Assembly (NCBI GenBank): GCA_012274445.1
Contig: JAAROD010000011.1
Span: 434,001-498,000, forward strand
Direction of reading: 5' to 3'
DNA: 64,000 nucleotides
Origin: Sclerotiophoma versabilis
Lineage: Eukaryota; Ascomycota; Dothideomycetes; Pleosporales; Didymellaceae
The position numbers and the translations under genes are program-made. The notes beneath the pieces were generated by a model, which worked only from the letters and a program-made list of their open reading frames with translations, did not search any database and was not told the DNA's origin. Positions 36,901 through 46,558 of this stretch are shown piece after piece (the stretch's first letter is position 1; each line of letters starts with the position of its first letter).

Positions 36901-37765
36901 ACTTACTCCACGGATGTTGCGAGGGCAATGTGAATGAGTTCCTCACCACATAGACTGGGTAACTGGAGATGCCTGGACCATGCAGGTAGCACGAGAGACG
37001 AGAGTACAGACACAACACGAAGGAAGTCCATTTGAACGTTCTTCCTAAGCATTCACAATGTATAACGATACGATGTCTTTGTATAGCCTTCTTCTGCTAC
37101 TCGCTCCGCCCCGCTCAAGTATCACTGCATACACTGCTCATCGCAACCGCGTACACGACAATGCCAGACCCTGCATATGTTACAGTACAGCACAGCATCC
37201 CAACGTCACGGTTCATGTATCATACCGACCTCGCGAGGCTGTCGCGAGGCTGTGTTTCGCTGCCGTCTGTTGGGATTTGAGACCGTGGCTGACATCCTCT
37301 TCCTTCATTGGCCCACCGAAAGTGGAGGGAGACGTCCTTCAGCCACGACGCCAAACGACCCCACACAACACACCAGTAGATGGCGCGGATAGCGTACCCA
37401 GACTGCCTTTTCCGGAGAGCCTGCATGGACGAAACGGGTACGACGATTCGCGTAGAGCAGCTGTGCCGTACGCAGGCCTGTGGGCGGGTGCTTGATTGGT
37501 TGGGCTGCAGACTGAGGCTTGGCCTGTGTTCCGGTGTCACTTTCTTTACGTCCGTTGACTTTATTTCGGTGTTTGCTCAGGAGAGAAGAGGGGAATGGTG
37601 GGCGGTGCACGCATGCATGCAGGTCGAGGTTGTTACTTTCTCCTGAATGGTGTCGGGGTGCTTCTGGACTTCATTAGTATTGCAGACTCTGGCTTGTACT
37701 GCGAGTTTATACTACTTACACACTGCCCGCACACTGCTCGCTCGCCGGGACTTCACGGCTTTGCG
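36901..37765. other. Intergenic region between CFEM-like genes 2 and 3
   Basis: About 865 bases; only short chance ORFs. No recognisable element. Confidence 0.4.
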
Positions 37766-38735
37766 ATGCTGCGTCTCTTCCTATATGCGTCTGTCGGCCT
37801 GGCAGTGGCCCAACTCAATTGTCTACATGGTACTCCACAGCTGAGCCTGCCTTCATGCATGGTGCGTCCGACCGGCTTACCGTAGTGAGCCTGCTGATAG
37901 CTTTGTAGGATCAATGCTTCCTTACTGGAGGCTGCAACGGAGGCCAATGCCCTTGCCCACAGAACCTCAAAGGCTGGTGTGAGATGAGCGGAGGGGGCGG
38001 ACCAGACAGCTGGGTTAACCGGTGGGGCAAGTGCGTGGTAGGGGATTGTCCAGATGATGGAGACATCACTAGTGAGCTGTCAATGTGCATTCTATCGAAG
38101 TGAAGGAGCTGACGAGGATAGGTCTTATGTTGCTCTTCACAGCGCAGTGTGCAGGCACGGTTGGTGGGCCGCTGACGAACGATACCGTGCCGACACCGCT
38201 GAACGATTGGATGCCAAAGAACACGTTCAAGAGCACAAGTACATCTGTTAGCACGGCGACCTCAGGTGCGAGCCAGTCAATTGCAACTCTGACCGGAGTC
38301 ACATCGACCGGAACTGCGGCCCCAGGATACACGTCGCTTTCTGCAGATACGACAGCCACTTCAAGCGACAGCAAAGCAACTACAACAGACGATGAGACTT
38401 CGTCCCAGAGTAACTCTACACCGGCTTTTAGTGTTGCAGCGATTATTGGAATCGCTATAGGTGGTACGGTGCTTCTTGCTCTTATCATTGGTCTTGTCGT
38501 CTTCTTTTTACGCCGTCGCAAACGCAAGGACCCTACGCGATCTGTCTTGCCACCGAGCTATGAGCCTGCCGACAGTAAGGAGGGGTACAACAAGCCAGAG
38601 CTTGACGGACAGGCGTTGGAATACCGGTATGCAGAGGTCGGCACAGATGCGCCTGTGAATGCTCCTGTGGTATATGCTGAACTAGACGGTGGGAGCTCTG
38701 CGAGTCCTATTAGGGAGCTTGAGGGCCGCTCTTGA
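37766..38735 (+). CDS. CFEM-like membrane protein (array member 3)
   Basis: Exons 37766-37861, 37909-38071 and about 38143-38735 (an acceptor at 38121 is also in frame); about 283 aa. Signal peptide MLRLFLYASVGLAVAQ. The Cys-rich domain contains SCM-DQC across the first intron, GGCNGGQCPC (with C-x-C), NLKGWCEM, KCVVGDC and TQC. A Ser/Thr-rich stalk of about 80 residues follows, then the membrane helix IIGIAIGGTVLLALIIGLVV, basic FFLRRRKRK and a cytoplasmic tail PPSYEP...KPELDGQ...YAELDGG. The layout suits a surface protein that senses or anchors at the plasma membrane through a glycosylated stalk. The ELDG tail motif is shared with the next gene. Confidence 0.78.
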
Positions 38736-39068
38736 ATGATGTCTGTAGCGTAGGGCTGGCGAAGTCTACTTCAGCAGGGCTCTGTCAATTATCTTGCCGG
38801 AAGCAGAAGGATTGCAGGGCTGGGCGGCGGGTGTAATGGTTTGTGTACAGTACCTGTGAGACACCAATTCATTGCCCACCCCGCACCCATGCTCTGTACC
38901 TGTGTCCAGCTTTCACTTACGTCCATTACCTTGGTAAATGATCAATCAAGTGGCCCTGCACGGACGGGGTGCAGACACTCTTCACTCAGCGCCTGAACGT
39001 TTTTTGTCGGTCGCCTTCGTTTCGACAGTGGCTGCCTGTTGTCTGCCTGCTCATCACGCTCAATCGCC

Positions 39069-40209
39069 ATGCTGTTCGCGTTCTTCCTACTCACCGGCCT
39101 CGCAACTGCAGTACGACACTGCGTTGAAGCGCCCGAGAGGCTTTTCATTCTAAGCTGCACAGTATGTACCATGTGTGCACCAAGGGTATTGTTAACAAAA
39201 GCAGAATACGTGCTTGGGGGCCGACAATTCCATCCTCGACGGCGTCTGTGCAGACAACCTAAAGGGCATCTGCGAACTGGACGGTGGGGTGGCGTCATTT
39301 TTCCGAGTCTATACAAGTTGTTTGTCGCGATACTGCCAGACAACCACGAGTCGAACCAGTGAGCGAAGATAACGGCAATAAAAGCCGCACGGAGATGCTG
39401 ACAGGTCAAAGGGTTCGTGGAAGTGTTCCAAACGCAGTGCGGCTGGTTTTCCAATATCACCACTATCCAGGCGCGATATTTCGGCGATTGGCAGGTTTAC
39501 CTTGCAAATAGACCGAGCACTACTACAGAGGTTAATGCCGCAGAGATGGCTGATGATGTCTGTAGAACCTGACTTATGGTTGACAGATTTTGAGCACTGT
39601 GACACAACAAGCAACGTCCTTCGTCACTATACCGGCTCCTAGCACCTCAGACACTGGGACCACCGTTACCCAGATTGATGGTGCCATTGCTGTGAGCTCG
39701 GTCGTTTCCGTAGAGCCATTGCCCTCTACACAAGCGACTCCACACACAACCGAACCGCGGCCAACCGTACAGTAATTGTGCTGGACGATGGAGCCTCTAC
39801 GACCCCGCAAGTGAGCAGTTCCGGATATCCACGCAGCTCTGCCTCTTCAGCACCTGTAGGTCAAGAGCAGTCGATGCCGGCTCTCAGCACAGCGGCAATA
39901 GCAGGCATGACCGTCGGCGGCACCATCCTTCTAGCTTCTATCGTCTGTGCAGCATTGTTCCTCTTGCGCCGTCTCAAGCGCAGCCAGACCAGACACGCCC
40001 CACGTCCGATGTCACCGCCCATCCACGAGCCTGGAGAAGGCAAAAGTGTGCATGAGAAGGCTGAGCTTGACGGGCAGTCCTCGGCTGTCGGTGCCGGCGC
40101 GCCGGTAGGGTACGCGGAGTTGGATGGTGGATCTCCAGTAAGCCCCTTATGGAAGCCAGTGCATATGAGCGCGGGTATGAGGAAGGCGAGAATTGCGCAG
40201 AACTTTTGA
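39069..40209 (+). CDS. CFEM-like membrane protein (array member 4)
   Basis: A frame-consistent model uses exons 39069-39161, 39205-39358, 39412-39530, 39587-39680 and 39773-40209 (299 codons), but two splice sites are weak (acceptor at 39411, donor at 39681). Signal peptide MLFAFFLLTGLATAV. The Cys-rich part has LSC-NTC across intron 1, GVC, NLKGICEL, TSCLSRYC and TQC; the C-x-C pair seen in member 3 is absent. Then come a Ser/Thr-rich stalk, the membrane helix AIAGMTVGGTILLASIVCAA, basic LRRLKRS and a tail with HEKAELDGQ and YAELDGG like member 3. If the weak splice sites are not used, the gene has two frame breaks. Confidence 0.65.
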
Positions 40210-40959
40210 GGCTCTCGCGGCTTGTGCTTCGAAGTCGTGGAAGCTGCATTGCAGCATTGCGCTGACTGTTACGTATCAGAATAGGAACACTGCCGTCCGG
40301 CCTGAGTGGCTGGTTGCAGCCTCTTGCTCTTGCTGTCAGTGCAGAAGACCTTCGTGATGACGCATTCCATGCTCTTTCCATCAAAACAGCTCGAAAGGAA
40401 CATATTCGAAGCCAACGGTCGTGACGGGAGCCATCAAAGCCATGTCAAACGGCCGCAACGGCCTGACGCGTGCGCTTGGGACTACCAAAGATCGCGTTGA
40501 CGTCGTTGTGGGACGCTCGTATTGAAGCTCGGCGCCAACGCTTCCTGAATCGCGTTTCAAAAATCCCATGTTCACGGCATCACGGATCGAGCGGCTCTTT
40601 GCGGGTACCTGTACATCAACCTAGCGACCGGATGCGCCATTCTAACTTCAGTATAGCATCGCGCGATCTTTGACGATGCAGCTTTGACGCCTTTTCTTTG
40701 AATCCGATCTGAACAGAGCTTTACGCCGCGGGCGGCCGTTATGTGATGTACTTCCCGTTATTGACGTCACACCTGGGCAGAGAGGTCCACACGAACGCCA
40801 AATCCCTTGGCTCGAACAATACCTGAATGTTCACATTGCCAGAAGATTCATTTGGCTTTCAGCTCCGAGACCGACAAGGGATGATATACCTATCAACCTC
40901 TTTGTGAACTGTCACAGTCCCCTTCGTTTTCAAGCGCTCAACAACAGCCGCAGTTCACC
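40210..40959. other. Intergenic region upstream of the AEC transporter
   Basis: About 750 bases. The end near 40860-40959 is C/A-rich and looks like the transporter leader. No other element seen. Confidence 0.4.
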
Positions 40960-42443
40960 ATGAGCAGCATCGTCCAACCTCTTGTAGGAGGCATTCAGGC
41001 CACGGTCTCGGTCATCCTCACCATTGGATTCGGCGTAGCATTCTCTCAGTTCGGCCTCCTGGACGCAGATGCAGCAAGCAAAATCTCGAAAACCTCTGTG
41101 AAGGTCCTGCTGCCGTGTTTGCTTATCAACAACCTGGGCTCCCAGCTGCAACCTGAGACGGCGTACGAATACGTGCCTATCATTCGTAAGCGCTACCCAA
41201 TACAACGGCATTTCTGAAGCGTGATACTTACTGTGAGACTAGTCTGGGCTATCATCTACAACGTGCTTTCGATCTTCCTTGGTCGCGTGCTCTGCAAAGT
41301 GTTCAAACTCCCGCGCTGGACTATCCCTGCAGTTGCATTCAATAACACCACCTCCCTCCCCCTTCTCCTCATTCAGTCGCTGGAGACGACCGGCATCCTT
41401 ACCCCTTTAGTATCCAAAGGCGAAGAGACTTCCGAAGCAGTGTCACGTGCACGGACCTATTTCCTGGTCTCCGCTGTTGTGTCGCACGCTCTCACTTTCG
41501 GCATTGGTGGTAGTGAGCTGAAAGGCGATGACGAGGATCCTCCTGAGAATAACAAGAAACGAAATGGTGATGGTAACGGCGCACCAAGACAGCGCTACCG
41601 CGACGACCCTGAGGCACAGGAGGAAGAAGACGGAGACGAAGACGACGAGTCTTCTGACTCTGCCCCCGAGACTTCTCTTCTGCCTCATGCAGTCCATCAC
41701 CGCGCACACAGAGCCAACAAGTATACTCACAGCGTTGTGGGCCGCTCTATGGAGAAGCTTCCTTCGTTCCTCCAGACTGCCATCACTGCAGTCTACAACT
41801 TCATGACACCTCCTCTGGTTGGTGCGCTCATTGGTGGAGTAATTGGTCTCGCTCCTCCTTTGCATACGCTATTCTTCGCAGACAGCAACAAGGGTGGGTA
41901 CTTCAACGCCTGGCTCACGCAAAGTATCAAGAACGTGGGGCAGCTGTTTGTCACCCTACAAGTCGTTGTTGTCGGTGTGAAACTTGCACAAGCACTTCGC
42001 AAGGAGAAGCGTGGAGAGGATTGCGGAAAGCTGAACTGGGCACCAGTTACAATCGTCGCCGTTGTCAGGTACATCATCTGGCCTGCGTAAGTCCCTATTC
42101 CACAGCCACATGCCTAACTTAGTTAACAGCCAATAGTATCAGTGTAGGTCTGGTGTACGTCATCGCTGCAAAGACATCCTGGCTGCCGGAGAACCCAATG
42201 TTGTGGTTCGTCATGATGTTGATGCCTGCAGGACCCAGCGCGATGAAGGTCATGGTGCTTGCTGATGTCGCTGATGCGGAGCACAGGGACAAGATGGTCA
42301 TTGCAAAATTCTTGGCTGTGAGTATTTACCCTTGCTGCGATATAAAAGCACGGACTGACCCGTATCAGATCATTTATGCCATCTCACCGCTAATGACGCT
42401 GTCTGTCATCGGTGGCCTGGAGGCTTGCAAGTCTGCTATGTAA
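40960..42443 (+). CDS. Auxin efflux carrier (AEC) family membrane transporter
   Basis: Exons 40960-41185, 41243-42086, 42137-42317 and 42369-42443 sum to 442 codons (441 aa); introns are 50-57 nt. Two hydrophobic blocks flank a hydrophilic acidic loop, the PIN/AEC layout. Block 1 has VSVILTIGFGVAFSQFGLL, LPCLLINNLG and the helix-breaking FNNTTSLPLLLIQSL. The loop (about residues 190-250) is rich in Asp/Glu. Block 2 includes FMTPPLVGALIGGVIGLAPP, LFVTLQVVVVGVKL, LVYVIAAKTSWLP, LMPAGPSAMKVMVLADV and YAISPLMTLSVIGGL. Fungal members reside in ER or plasma membrane; substrates are not established. Intron 2 joins IIWPA to ISVGLVYV, which supports the model. Confidence 0.93.
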
Positions 42444-42821
42444 AGATCTCGAGAGCAAACAAACACTGCAACTCACCACAAATTTGCAGACTCTCATGAT
42501 GACGAATAGCTGTATGAAGGTTCTCTCACATACTATCTGCTATTTTTTCGCAGGTCGATTGCCCAAACGCCAACTTTTCCTAAGTTTGTAGAAGGGCCAG
42601 GCTTGGGGGTCTTGTTTGGTCATAATTCTAGGTTAGGCAAGCAATCCGCAAGACAAGCCTTCAATCATCTTCACGGCACAGCTATAGAAATATGTCACAG
42701 AGACGCAAAGGACACAAGTTCTGCAATTTCAGACTTTCTCATTGATCGGGGCTTTGACTTGCTATCGTGTGAAGTTTACCTCGACCTTCGCATTGGTTCA
42801 ATCTTTCCGACGTCAAACATA
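42444..42821. other. Convergent intergenic region
   Basis: About 380 bases between two converging stops, the boundary between the transporter and the unusual lectin/MACPF-like cluster. No element recognised. Confidence 0.4.
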
Positions 42822-43910
42822 CTATCTCCGCTGCCCGGCACCTGCAGTGCCAGTAACACTGCCATACGGAGAACGCGCCGTGACCTTCTCGTCCGCGACC
42901 TTTTTCGCATTGTGATAGTCAGCTATTGCCTGCTCTCTCATGGCCGCCAAGGTCGAGTCCACCTTAAGCGTCATTGCGTCAGAAGCATGACCCTCAATCT
43001 GGCTCTTCATGAACCCTTGCATCAGCTTGTTGTCGAACATATCAGATCCAGCAGTATTTGCACCATGATCCCAGAGATATACACACGCGTCCCGGTAAGT
43101 CTTGGTAATCTCCAGTAGATCAATGATCCACAGCTCTTTTCCCAGTGCTTCGTCCACGTCCATCATTCGCTTCTGAAGCTTCTTCAGGTTCCGTAATTGA
43201 AAGTTCGATATAACAGCCTGATTTTTGTACGTCCAGTTCCATATTTGTATCTTGCCTTCATCTTGGAAGTCGTGGTAGGCATTGAGCATGACGTTCCTTT
43301 CCAGGCGATTGCGGTATATGGTGTTGAGCGACCTTTCCTTTTTGTCGCGGATGTCGCCATATTTGATCATGGACGAGTTGACAATCTCCTTCCAGCGTTT
43401 GAGTCGTGCGGCTTCCTGCTTGTCGCCTATCCAGACTATGATGGCTATAGCAGCAACGGCGCCTGCGCTACCTGCTGTCACGGCTGTGAGAGCACCGCCT
43501 GCAGCGGCAACGATAACGGTGAGGAAACCAGATACAAGTTTTGTGGCGAGTTTCTTGTCCGCAGAGAGCTCGTACGACTTGTCGCTTTGCTCGTACTTGG
43601 TCATGTGGGCGCCGGCAATTCGATCAACGGCTTTCTCTATCGCTGTGTCCACTACGGCATCCTTCAGAGTCTCAGCAATCTTGTCGGTGACCCAGTTTAT
43701 CGCGCTAAACGCAGTGGATCCAGTGAGCGCTTCGGCGGCGGCCGAAACACTCATCTCGCAGATGGTGGCGGCATATTCAGAGTTTTTGGTTCTGGCTGTG
43801 TAATCTTCCCAGAGCGACTGGCTAGTAATGAGGGCAGGTTGAAGTTGAATATATTTGATGTTCCAGGTACTGACTTCCTGCTCCGCTTCATAGGCTGTCA
43901 TATAAGGCAT
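42822..43910 (-). CDS. Alpha-helical protein with a long Gly/Ala hydrophobic segment
   Basis: An intronless 362-aa protein from ATG 43910; the open frame extends upstream only without ATG. I do not recognise the family. The N-terminal ~150 residues look helical and amphipathic (ITDKIAETLKD-type pattern). A hydrophobic Gly/Ala stretch of about 38 residues follows (LVSGFLTVIVAAAGGALTAV and TAGSAGAVAAIAIIVWIG), the size of a helical hairpin. The C-terminal half is charged and helical (RNRLERNVMLNAYHDF, LRNLKKLQKRMMDVDEAL). There is no N-terminal signal peptide. The pattern of a hydrophobic hairpin inside a soluble helical bundle resembles alpha-helical pore-forming proteins; this is inference from shape and from the neighbouring MACPF-like genes, not homology. 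Confidence 0.7.
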   Translation of the reverse strand: MPYMTAYEAEQEVSTWNIKYIQLQPALITSQSLWEDYTARTKNSEYAATICEMSVSAAAEALTGSTAFSAINWVTDKIAETLKDAVVDTAIEKAVDRIAGAHMTKYEQSDKSYELSADKKLATKLVSGFLTVIVAAAGGALTAVTAGSAGAVAAIAIIVWIGDKQEAARLKRWKEIVNSSMIKYGDIRDKKERSLNTIYRNRLERNVMLNAYHDFQDEGKIQIWNWTYKNQAVISNFQLRNLKKLQKRMMDVDEALGKELWIIDLLEITKTYRDACVYLWDHGANTAGSDMFDNKLMQGFMKSQIEGHASDAMTLKVDSTLAAMREQAIADYHNAKKVADEKVTARSPYGSVTGTAGAGQRR

Positions 43911-44573
43911 CTTGAGTTTAGCTGTGGTGGTTTGGTGGTGATATACAATAGCATATGGATCATTGTGTTCTTTATGTATTGCTCTAGTTAACAAACTGCT
44001 AAAATTCGAAGTACTGATCTCGGCCACTCCGTCCTGGACTCCTCGTGTCTTCGTCAATTCAGCTCGTTGAGATCCACATAGGTTTCTCAGGTCGCTCTCT
44101 CCGCAATAACGTGGCTTGCGTAGTACAGCAAGCCACGGCGGCTGTCAGGCGGGATTCTCCACACCCTGCTAAAAGAAAGTTCTCGCCCTTTGGTCAAAGC
44201 TTAAGCCACCGGGGCTACTGTCGCCCATTCCTGTGCTATCACCTACTCGCCGTGGACGACTCTCGCCGCTGGGTCACACGGACACCCATCTCGAGGGCTT
44301 TGGGCAGAGGATTCTTTACACGACTAAGTCACAAGACTGGACTACCGCTTTCTCAAGTCTTGAGTTTAAGCGGCGTTCCTGCTGCAGTATGGGATACAGA
44401 AATGCACTACTCGAGAAAAATGCGTCACCCTCGCGTCTGCACTTGCATTTGTGAAAAGCAGTTATTGAAGCCTATAACGAACATCTGTGGAATTGATATG
44501 AAGACTGGAACTACATAGCATTGCATTATTGAACCAAGAGCTAAGCGTGATTTGAGTTTGAGGAAGCAATACT
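43911..44573. other. Intergenic region upstream of the helical-protein gene
   Basis: About 660 bases between two minus-strand genes. It contains GCTTAAGCCAC at 44199-44209, about 290 bases ahead of the ATG at 43910. No gene recognised. Confidence 0.45.
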
Positions 44574-45826
44574 TCAGTTGGGCAGAGGATCGTAAGGAGT
44601 GATAAGCCAGTGGGCATCCGCTCTAGTACTAGGATCATACGCTTTGATAACAGTCCTGGAACAATCAGTAAATACCCGCTCTCCATAGTAGAAAGCGTTG
44701 ATGAAGATCACGTACCCATTGTTTCTGTTGATAGATTCCATTTCTATGAGTGTGCCCGTTCCTGCATTTTTGAGACTAGAAGTTTCAGTTAGCATGGCTT
44801 CTCCTTTGGAGGCCAAATCTAAGCTTGCACTTACAGCCAGGACCCAGCGTATGCTCCTCGGCCTATGAACCATTGATCTCGCCTGTCTGGGGCATTTCCA
44901 AGTTGGATCTCCCACCCCGGACCGGCCGCCGGAAAGTAGAGCTTGCCTGTGATAGGAGATCAGTTCAAAGTCCTTGCAGAAAGCGCTGTGAACTTACGGT
45001 TCCAATCGGATCTATGGAGGATATACCAGGGAGTGTCAGGATTAGGGTCATTGTTCACTTTGGCCAGCTTGTATACTTGGTTCCAGTTCGGACTCTGCCT
45101 ATCATACTGCCAAGAAAGACATTTGGCACCATTGTCTGTATTGAGTCAACAGAGGTTCTTTATTTAACAGGAAGTGATTTTACCTTTGCCAGCATCGATG
45201 GCCATCTGACACATGAGATGAACGATCATGACGGTGGAATCATGGTACTGGAATGGCAGGCAGTTATCTTGCCGGTCATTCGGAACCATTCGCTTCAATC
45301 GTTCGGTGTTTTCGCGTTCGCGCTGCAATTCTCGCACCTTTTCGCTGACTTCATTCTCTTTCTCCCTGTACATATCGCGCAGTTTCTTGTTGTAGTCTTC
45401 TACGCCATCCAGCTGTTGTCCAACTTTCGCAATTTGACTGTTGAGCAGTCGTTCGGCTTCCTCCTTTTGCTTCCGGATTTCTGCAGTCTCATTTTTCGAT
45501 GCTTCAATTTTGTTTTGCAATGTCGCAATATCGCTCTTGTAGCTATTTATTTGGTTGTCCTTTGACGTGATCTCGTCCTTCAAACCCTCATTGTCCTTCT
45601 TTGATCCTTCAAGGTCAAGTCTGACTTTATTAGTATCATCAATCTGGTCCTGCAAGTTCTGGGCTGGTTCTTACGATAGTTGCTTCTCGGCACGTTTGGC
45701 ATCTTCCATGCGTTGCTTCTGCAGTCGGGCACTTTTAATTGCATCAACATTATTGGCTTCATGTTGGAAGACGTTCGTTTCATTGGCCAACCCACGATTG
45801 GAAGCGTGCTGGACCGTCGCTGCCAT
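44574..45826 (-). CDS. Coiled-coil protein with beta-trefoil lectin-like C-terminus, in-frame TAA
   Basis: Inferred exons 45826-45184, 45135-44998, 44946-44835 and 44775-44574 sum to exactly 365 codons; introns are 48, 51 and 59 nt with good GT-AG ends. Residues ~30-185 are a long charged coiled coil (EIRKQKEEAERLLNSQI). The C-terminal ~150 residues show repeated W-x-I/L turns (PWYILHRS, QWFIGRGA, HWLITPYD) with KNAGTGTLIEM, the look of a ricin-B-type beta-trefoil. One TAA at 45673-45671 interrupts the frame at codon 52, inside the coiled coil. No plausible intron removes it and no ATG soon after could restart the full product. The gene is therefore a nonsense allele, pseudogene or sequence error, though all splice sites remain intact. 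The lectin call is moderate. Confidence 0.65.
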
Positions 45827-45910
45827 TGTTGAAGAGGAATTTGAGATCAGAGGTCTGAGTTTGAAACAAAGGTGCGAGAGATGGTGTATGTCGTTGGATC
45901 CAACAAGAAG

Positions 45911-45943
45911 CCGGGGTTAGCACGGAAATGGTCTGGCTAACCC
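45911..45943. repeat. Hairpin GGGTTAGC/GCTAACCC and direct repeat partner
   Basis: An 8-bp perfect inverted repeat (45914-45921 with 45936-45943, 14-base loop). The 11 bases CCGGGGTTAGC at 45911-45921 recur directly at 46138-46148. This could be an operator, part of a leader structure, or the ends of a decayed small element. Confidence 0.5.
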
Positions 45944-46098
45944 GCAAGGTCCTCTCTGCAGAGGTCTCGCCCCAAGAGAGCCGGGTTGAGAAAGGAGAGA
46001 CCCCATTCAAGCTGAAGGAAAAGCCCCAAGTGATTAGTGCACCTCGATCGAGCCTTGTGGCGTACGCCATGCGACCCATTCGGACCGCCATAGCGGCG

Positions 46099-46117
46099 GC
46101 CTCGGCTCGACCGAGGC
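46099..46117. repeat. Inverted repeat GCCTCGG/CCGAGGC
   Basis: A perfect 7-bp stem with a 5-base loop, GC-rich, between the two copies of the CCGGGGTTAGC repeat. Role unknown. Confidence 0.45.
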
Positions 46118-46558
46118 GGCACGCGTAGCGGGATCGTCCGGGGTTAGCAACACGGTCTGGGTCCCCCACAAAATAGCGCATGGAGTTTATCGACGGCCTC
46201 GTGTTCTTCGAGGCGAGCTATACCGTAACTATTTGATCAAGGCTGCCAGCTAGCAGGGTACAGGCCTAAGCAGGCGAACCTGATCACCTAGTTATGTGCA
46301 ATCATTTGGAACACACGGCTCTCGTAGGTCACCTCGTGTTTAGTCCCCTACTAGCTGACAGCCATAAAATCGAATTTCCGCGGGATACCGCTAACTTGAA
46401 GCTTCAGCTCAGCCACAGCTACAGGTGCGACTGAGAATGTCATAATTTGCTGTGCTCGGGGAAAGAGTGCTCTCTTGCCGGACCATCCATCAAAATTCCA
46501 GACTTTCATTAATCTCAACTATGACCAAAACGAACTACGTACGTACGTGTTATCCACG

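Larger units (their letters stand above)
45827..46558. other. Intergenic region with short repeats
   Basis: About 730 bases between two minus-strand genes; it should hold the promoter of the beta-trefoil gene. It contains a hairpin and a direct repeat (listed separately) and a GGCCTAAGC near 46263. No coding sequence supported. Confidence 0.45.

Noticed and set aside
39587..39775. Calling CFEM-array member 4 a definite pseudogene
   Set aside because: A phase-consistent model exists if a weak acceptor (39411) and a weak donor (39681) are used, so it is kept as a gene with lower confidence.
43197..43991. 264-codon ORF antisense to the helical-protein gene
   Set aside because: A shadow of the minus-strand gene, which has the better start and composition.
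44825..45565. 246-codon plus-strand ORF
   Set aside because: Antisense to the coiled-coil/beta-trefoil gene, whose introns and phases fit on the minus strand.
45650..45675. A mini-intron that would remove the TAA in the beta-trefoil gene
   Set aside because: The available GT-AG pairs give 16 or 25 bases, too short and not multiples of three.
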